Under the pieces are notes generated by a model. The model searched no databases, had not been told where the DNA came from, and saw only the letters and a program-made list of their open reading frames with translations. Below are positions 59,569-64,000 of a stretch of 64,000 nucleotides of DNA, in pieces. Source of the stretch: Microvirga aerilata (lineage in GTDB: Bacteria; Pseudomonadota; Alphaproteobacteria; Rhizobiales; Beijerinckiaceae); assembly GCF_016743775.1 (NCBI RefSeq), contig NZ_JAEQMY010000002.1:153798-217797 (forward strand), written 5' to 3'. A program made the translations under genes and the position numbers. Within the stretch, counting starts at the first letter, position 1. Each line of letters begins with the position of its first letter.

Positions 59569-60069
59569 TTACTGCAGCTGGTGACCGCGCTTGCCCATCT
59601 CTTCGCGGGCGCGGGTCATGACGAACTGTCCGGTCTGCTGCGTCCACACCGCGAGGTCCCTCACCACGTCGTCGAGAACGCCGGGCTGGATCTGCACGTA
59701 TTTCACGCCGGCCGCCGACTTGTAGAAGGCGGAAATCTCCTTCAGCTCGGCTTCGGACAAGCGGCTCGCGAAGGCGCGCGCCGCGTTGTCGACCATCTTC
59801 TGCTTCTGCTGCTCGAGCTCGGGCCGAAGCTGCGCGACCACCTGCTGCAGGTCCTGCTTGATCTCAGGACGGGTCACGTTCATCTGCTCCAGCTGGTCCA
59901 GGAACGGCTCGACCATGGCGTCGAACGAGCGCGTCATGCCGGAGGTGATGGCGACCTCGCGGGCAAGGGCAAGGTGGCCGGCGCTGGGCTGAGCCTGCGC
60001 GAAAACCGGGCTGGCCAGCATGAACAGCGCGACGGAGGTCACAGCCAGACGGGAAGCGGTGCGGATCAT
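59569..60069 (-). CDS. DUF2059 domain protein, exported
   Basis: 166 aa. The signal peptide (MIRTASRLAVTSVALFMLASPVFAQA) precedes a helical domain: LAREVAITSGMTRSFDAMVEPFLDQL and ASRLSEAELKEISAFYKSAAGVKYVQIQPGVL, the DUF2059 signature. Its function is unknown. It lies directly after rpiA on the same strand (29 bp gap), so the two may be co-transcribed. Confidence 0.9.
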   Translation of the reverse strand: MIRTASRLAVTSVALFMLASPVFAQAQPSAGHLALAREVAITSGMTRSFDAMVEPFLDQLEQMNVTRPEIKQDLQQVVAQLRPELEQQKQKMVDNAARAFASRLSEAELKEISAFYKSAAGVKYVQIQPGVLDDVVRDLAVWTQQTGQFVMTRAREEMGKRGHQLQ

Positions 60070-60098
60070 AGAAGGGCTCCAATCATGAAGGTAGGGGG

Positions 60099-60794
60099 TC
60101 AGAGCTGACCGAGTTCGACAAGTCCGTCGCCGCTCGCGAGGATCGCGCCGGTGGCGAGGCCCAGGAAAAGACCGTGCTCGACGACGCCGGGAATGTTGTT
60201 CAGCGTCGAGGCAAGCACGTTCGGCTTGTCGATGCGCCCGAGATGCGCATCGAAAATGAAATGTCCGCCATCCGTGACGTAGGGCGCACCGTCGGCGGCT
60301 CGCCGGAGGCGCAGCTCGCCGGCGGCTCCCAGGCTGTCCAGCAGCCTCACGATGCCGCTCTCGACCGCGGTGAGCCCGAAGGGCACCACCTCGATCGGCA
60401 GCGGAAAGCGGCCGAGCTTCGCCACGTGCTTGGAGCTGTCGGCAATCACGATCATGCGCCGGCTGGCGGAGGCCACGATCTTTTCGCGCAGGAGCGCGCC
60501 GCCGCCGCCCTTGATGAGGCGCAGGTCGTCGTCGAGCTCGTCGGCCCCATCCACGGTGAGGTCGAGGTCAGGCGTTTCATCCAGGGTCGACAGGGGAATG
60601 CCCTCGCGCTGCGCCTGGTCGCGGGTTGCCTCGGAGGTGGGAACGCCCACCACCTTGAGGCCGCCGCGAACGCGCTCGCCGATGGCGGCCACGAAATGCG
60701 CCGCCGTCGAGCCGGTGCCGAGCCCGAGCCTCATGCCGTCCGTTACCAGCTCGGCAGCCCGTTCGGCTGCAGCGCGCTTGAGATTGTCGCTCAA
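60099..60794 (-). CDS. rpiA: Ribose-5-phosphate isomerase A
   Basis: 231 aa. It interconverts ribose 5-phosphate and ribulose 5-phosphate. [16 protein letters not shown] binds phosphate, [30 protein letters not shown] contains the catalytic Asp/Glu/Lys cluster. The start is TTG at 60794 with AGAGG upstream; there is no ATG at the family start position. Confidence 0.95.
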   Translation of the reverse strand: MSDNLKRAAAERAAELVTDGMRLGLGTGSTAAHFVAAIGERVRGGLKVVGVPTSEATRDQAQREGIPLSTLDETPDLDLTVDGADELDDDLRLIKGGGGALLREKIVASASRRMIVIADSSKHVAKLGRFPLPIEVVPFGLTAVESGIVRLLDSLGAAGELRLRRAADGAPYVTDGGHFIFDAHLGRIDKPNVLASTLNNIPGVVEHGLFLGLATGAILASGDGLVELGQL

Positions 60795-60936
60795 TAGGGA
60801 CCTCTAAATGATCGCCGTCCCGGCTGAGGAGGGCTCTTCGGCCTGCCTCTAGCATGGCGGGCCGCCTGGAAGAAAGAAGGTTTCATGATTGGACCGCGCC
60901 CAGGATGCCTTGCGAGGGGCTCGCCGAGAACGTGCC

Positions 60937-61392
60937 TCAAGGACGCTGCGGCGAGGCTCCCGTGCCAGGGCTGACGCTGGGGGTGGCTGCCGGCGGCGCC
61001 GCGCTCGAGGCCGCAGGCGACGGGGTGGTCTGGGGCGTGCACACCACGCGCTCGTCGAACACGTAGCATATGCTCATCTGGCCGGTGCGGAAATTCACCC
61101 GGAAAACGCCCCCTTCCCGCTCGTGGCGGGACGCAACGAGGCCGTATTCGCCAGGCGTCTGGGCTCCAGCCCCCTCGCCAGCGCTGAAGCAGAGGGTGAC
61201 CCCAATCGTGCCTTCTTGTAGTCCATACTGGCAGGAACTCACCTCGCCCGTGATCCGGTCGATCCGGTAGATCCGGTTCAGATCGGTTTGTGGCGCGGGC
61301 ACGAAGTCATAAGACGCAGCCAGGACGGGACCCGAGAGGCCTCCCAGCGCCAAAGCTGCAGAAATAAACGCCGCGGGACCAAAGGGCCGCAT
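60937..61392 (-). CDS. Exported hypothetical protein, 151 aa
   Basis: The signal peptide ends near GLSGPVLAA. The mature domain contains YRIDRITGEVSSCQYGL and FRVNFRTGQMSICYVFDERVVCTP, an internal repeat of an R-[ITF]xTG-x-[SM]-S-x-C motif with paired cysteines, and a Pro/Ala/Ser-rich tail. The family is not recognised. It is divergent from gph. Confidence 0.75.
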   Translation of the reverse strand: MRPFGPAAFISAALALGGLSGPVLAASYDFVPAPQTDLNRIYRIDRITGEVSSCQYGLQEGTIGVTLCFSAGEGAGAQTPGEYGLVASRHEREGGVFRVNFRTGQMSICYVFDERVVCTPQTTPSPAASSAAPPAATPSVSPGTGASPQRP

Positions 61393-61483
61393 TCAACACT
61401 CCATCCGGTAAGAACGAATCAACCATAGGCACCATATCATCCCGATGCTTGATTCCCTTGCCTCCAGCAGGTAGCCGACCTTC

Positions 61484-62185
61484 ATGGCCATTGATACCGC
61501 GCACATCGTCCCGCCCATCGCCGTCTTCGACCTGGACGGGACCCTCGCAGACACGGCCGGCGATCTCGTCGGGACCTTGAACGTGATCCTCGAGCGGGAG
61601 GGACTCTCCCCCCTGCCGGTGGAGAAAGCGCGCGACATGATCGGCGCGGGCGCCAGGGCCCTGATCGAACGGGGCTTCGAGGCCGCCGGCAAGGAACTGA
61701 CGCCGGATCATCTGGACGAGCTCTTCCGCCAGTTCATGGTCCATTACGGACAGAATATCTGTGTTCGGACACGGCTCTACCCGGGCGTGGCGCAAGCCCT
61801 CGACCGGCTGGAGCAGGCGGGCTTCATCCTGGCCGTTTGCACGAACAAGGTCGAGGAGCACTCGGTGAAGCTGCTGGACGAGCTCGGCGTCGGCCACCGC
61901 TTCGCGGCCAATTGCGGCCGCGACACCTTCGCCTACTTCAAGCCGGACCCGCGCCACCTGACCCTGACGATCGAGCGGGCGGGCGGCAGCCCGGCACGGG
62001 CGGTGATGATCGGGGATTCGCGCACCGATATCGTGACGGCCCAGAACGCGGGCATTCCGGTCGTGGCCGTGCCCTTCGGCTACACGGACGTGCCGGTCCA
62101 GAGCCTGAACCCGGATGCGGTCATCGATCATTTCGACGAGCTGTTCGCCGCCGTCCAGGCCGTCCTGCGACCGATGGCGGCCTGA
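61484..62185 (+). CDS. gph: Phosphoglycolate phosphatase (HAD family)
   Basis: 233 aa. FDLDGTLADTAGDL is HAD motif I with nucleophile Asp, VCTNKVEEHSVKLLDELGV motif II region, and MIGDSRTDIVTAQNAGIPVVAVPFGY motif IV. The helical cap between about 20 and 85 fits Gph. It removes phosphoglycolate formed in DNA repair or oxygenase side reactions. Other small-molecule phosphatase activity is possible. Confidence 0.88.
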   Translation: MAIDTAHIVPPIAVFDLDGTLADTAGDLVGTLNVILEREGLSPLPVEKARDMIGAGARALIERGFEAAGKELTPDHLDELFRQFMVHYGQNICVRTRLYPGVAQALDRLEQAGFILAVCTNKVEEHSVKLLDELGVGHRFAANCGRDTFAYFKPDPRHLTLTIERAGGSPARAVMIGDSRTDIVTAQNAGIPVVAVPFGYTDVPVQSLNPDAVIDHFDELFAAVQAVLRPMAA

Positions 62186-62266
62186 CGCGCGGCAACGGCC
62201 GCGCTCGCCCAGAGGACGAGCGTCCGGCGAACACGAAAGTGTGAAGCTTGTCTGTCAGGAAGGAAA

Positions 62267-62341
62267 TGGTGGGCGCGACAGGGATTGAACCTGTGACCCT
62301 TCGCGTGTGAAGCGAATGCTCTCCCGCTGAGCTACGCGCCC
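62267..62341 (-). tRNA. tRNA-Val(CAC)
   Basis: GGGCGCG and CGCGCCC acceptor arms pair; D-arm AGCTCAGCGGGAGAGC; anticodon arm TTCGC-TTCACAC-GCGAA gives anticodon CAC; the T-arm has GGTTCAATCCC. CCA is encoded. Confidence 0.96.
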
Positions 62342-62587
62342 TGACAAGGGCCTTCTACTGGCGCCGAACCCCCGGCGTCAAGCCAAAGAAGCGCCGGGAC
62401 GGCGACTATTTTGACCCACCAATTGTGGCGCCTTGGCTTTAACGGCTTGCTTACGACGTGGCCGAAATGTGGCGGATCTTGTCTAGGATTTTATATCGGA
62501 ATCCTGATAAGCATGGGATCCCAAGCGGGGCCGTTCGCGTTGAGCAATGGTAGAACCCGCCATAAACATGTTCATTCTGAGGCAATT

Positions 62588-63172
62588 ATGGGACGCACTC
62601 GCGCTGCTCTCTTAGGGCTCGCCTGCTCTTTCGTCGCCCTTGCGACGCCGACTGCGGCATTTACGGCCATCGATCCGCTCACCCGCCAGCCGCTCTACCC
62701 TGCGGAGGAAGCCTTCAAGGCCCAGGCTGCGCCCACCCAGCGCGAGATCGTCTCCTTCGGCGGCCGCTATGCTCCCGGCACCATCGTCGTCTCGACGAGC
62801 GAGCGTCGCCTTTACTTCGTTCTCGGCAACGGCCAGGCCATCCGATACGGCGTCGGCGTGGGCCGTCCCGGCTTCACCTGGGCCGGCACCCACTCCGTTA
62901 CCATGAAGCGCGAGTGGCCGGATTGGCGTCCCCCGGCAGCCATGCTGAAGCGCCGCCCCGATCTGCCGCGCTACATGAAGGGCGGCCCGGACAACCCCCT
63001 CGGCGCCCGCGCTCTGTACATCGGCAGCACGATCTACCGCATCCACGGCTCCAACGAGCCGGAGACCATCGGCGAGGCGGTGTCGTCGGGCTGCATCCGC
63101 ATGACCAACGAGGATGTGACGGACCTCTACAGCCGCGCCAAGGTCGGCGCCCGGGTCATCGTCCAGCGGTGA
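62588..63172 (+). CDS. L,D-transpeptidase, YkuD domain
   Basis: 194 aa periplasmic enzyme. A signal peptide (MGRTRAALLGLACSFVALATPTAAFTA) precedes the YkuD fold: TIVVSTSERRLYFVLGNGQAIRYGVGVGRPGFTWAGTH and the catalytic motif YRIHGSNEPETIGEAVSSGCIRMTNEDV with His and Cys. It makes 3-3 peptidoglycan cross-links or attaches proteins to the wall. ATG 62588 is chosen because a longer upstream reading lacks similarity. Confidence 0.93.
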   Translation: MGRTRAALLGLACSFVALATPTAAFTAIDPLTRQPLYPAEEAFKAQAAPTQREIVSFGGRYAPGTIVVSTSERRLYFVLGNGQAIRYGVGVGRPGFTWAGTHSVTMKREWPDWRPPAAMLKRRPDLPRYMKGGPDNPLGARALYIGSTIYRIHGSNEPETIGEAVSSGCIRMTNEDVTDLYSRAKVGARVIVQR

Positions 63173-63397
63173 TGGCGGCCGGGATGGGTCGTCTGGAAAG
63201 GCCGGCTTCATGCCGGCCTTTTCCATTGGCAGCACCACCGCCCACTGTCGGTCCGGAGGGGCCGAGCCCGGAATCCATGAACACGACTTTTATCGGATGC
63301 GATGCTTCGCAAGCCGTTGCATCCTATCCTGTACCGTGAGCGGTGACGGCCTCCGGGCTCTCGTTAACGCTCGCCCCGGAATGCCAGTAGCGCCCGC

Positions 63398-63766
63398 TCA
63401 GCGCGTCCGATCCCGCGACAACCCCTTGGCCGCAAGCTCATCGAGATAGGCCTGCCACTTCTCCGCCTGCTCGGCTCCGAGGCGGTAAAGGTAGTCCCAC
63501 CCATAGATCCCGGTATCGTGCAGGTCGTCGAAGACGAGCTTCACCGCATAGTTGCCCACGGGCTCCACGGCGATGATGGCAACATCCCGCTTGCCCGGCA
63601 CCGTCTTGCGCTCTGCGGGGCTGTGCCCCTGAACCTCGGCCGAGGGGCTCGTCACGCGCAAGTACTCGGCCGGAAGATCGAAGGCCGTTCCGTCGTCGAA
63701 GGCAACCCGCAGGCTGCGCCTGTCCTTGGCCAGGCGAAGCTCCGTCGGCCAGCGCTCTGATGTCAT
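63398..63766 (-). CDS. DUF971 (gamma-butyrobetaine hydroxylase-like N-terminal domain) protein
   Basis: 122 aa. WPTELRLAKDRRSLRVAFDDGTAFDLPAEYLRVTSPSAEVQGH and VGNYAVKLVFDDLHDTGIYGWDYLYRLG are the DUF971 core, related to the N-terminal domain of gamma-butyrobetaine hydroxylase. Bacterial stand-alone forms are often near molybdenum-cofactor or Fe-S genes; here moaA starts 94 bp away, divergently. ATG 63766 follows GTGAGG. Confidence 0.9.
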   Translation of the reverse strand: MTSERWPTELRLAKDRRSLRVAFDDGTAFDLPAEYLRVTSPSAEVQGHSPAERKTVPGKRDVAIIAVEPVGNYAVKLVFDDLHDTGIYGWDYLYRLGAEQAEKWQAYLDELAAKGLSRDRTR

Positions 63767-63860
63767 AGGCCTCACCCCTTCCCTGCTCTTCGATTTCACG
63801 CTAACTGCTTGATCGTCAGGTTGAAGGCAAGCGTTCACGCATATTGAGGATTTCTCCGCC

Positions 63861-64000
63861 ATGGGAGCCTTCCCGGCTCATCTCGAGAATTCCAGCTCCG
63901 GCCGGTCCCTCCTGGACCCCTTCGGCCGGGCGATCACCTATCTGCGCGTCTCGGTGACGGACCGCTGCGACTTCCGCTGCGTCTATTGCATGTCCGAGGA
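63861..64000 (+). CDS. moaA: GTP 3',8-cyclase MoaA (5' part only)
   Basis: 46 codons to the window edge. After a short leader the sequence reads [28 protein letters not shown], with the radical-SAM cluster CDFRCVYC (CxxxCxxC) typical of MoaA, the first step of molybdopterin synthesis. The rest lies beyond the window. Confidence 0.93.
   Translation, partial: MGAFPAHLENSSSGRSLLDPFGRAITYLRVSVTDRCDFRCVYCMSE

Overview
The window is high-GC DNA with dense, alternating-strand operons typical of an alphaproteobacterium of the order Hyphomicrobiales (Rhizobiales). The gene set (hut pathway with the HutF/HutG branch, citramalate synthase, class II DAHP synthase, short phosphatidylserine decarboxylase, DUF2865, LysM and L,D-transpeptidase proteins) and the palindromic repeats suggest a Methylobacteriaceae-like, Microvirga-type soil or plant-associated bacterium. 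The genus is an inference; no rRNA is present.

Layout. 1-4.4 kb is sulfur metabolism: a flavin monooxygenase (cut by the window edge) with its FMN reductase, then a cystathionine beta-synthase/gamma-lyase pair. 4.4-6.3 kb is hmgA with a divergent MarR regulator. 6.3-17.35 kb is a complete histidine-utilisation cluster: hutC-hutF on the minus strand, hutI-H-G-U-D on the plus strand, two HutC-type operators between them, and a third matching operator in front of a three-gene ABC importer. That site ties the importer to the hut regulon.

17.4-26.9 kb is an accessory stretch next to the 3' end of a tRNA-Phe gene. It holds a secreted collagen-like protein, cupins, small orphan genes, degenerate copies of the start of one small gene, an RTX protein, a PL7 alginate lyase with an RTX tail, a 1.3 kb non-coding gap with two plus-strand terminators and a structured candidate sRNA, and a gene interrupted by an amber codon.

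27-64 kb is mostly core genome: yacG, maf, pssA-psd, an Atm1-type ABC exporter, LysM and LOG proteins, cimA with a GNAT gene, cysS, argP/LysE exporter, creA, an ABC-2 exporter, gltX, nadE, class II DAHP synthase, gor, a tripartite tricarboxylate transporter operon, a PAS-PAS chemoreceptor, a GAF-HTH regulator, rpiA, gph, tRNA-Val, an L,D-transpeptidase, DUF971 and the start of moaA. Three classes of palindromic repeat lie between genes.

I found no clear new defence or mobile system. The points most worth a second look are the HutC site before the ABC importer, the alginate-lyase/RTX/sRNA block beside tRNA-Phe, the relic family around 20-22 kb, and the GAF-HTH fusion.
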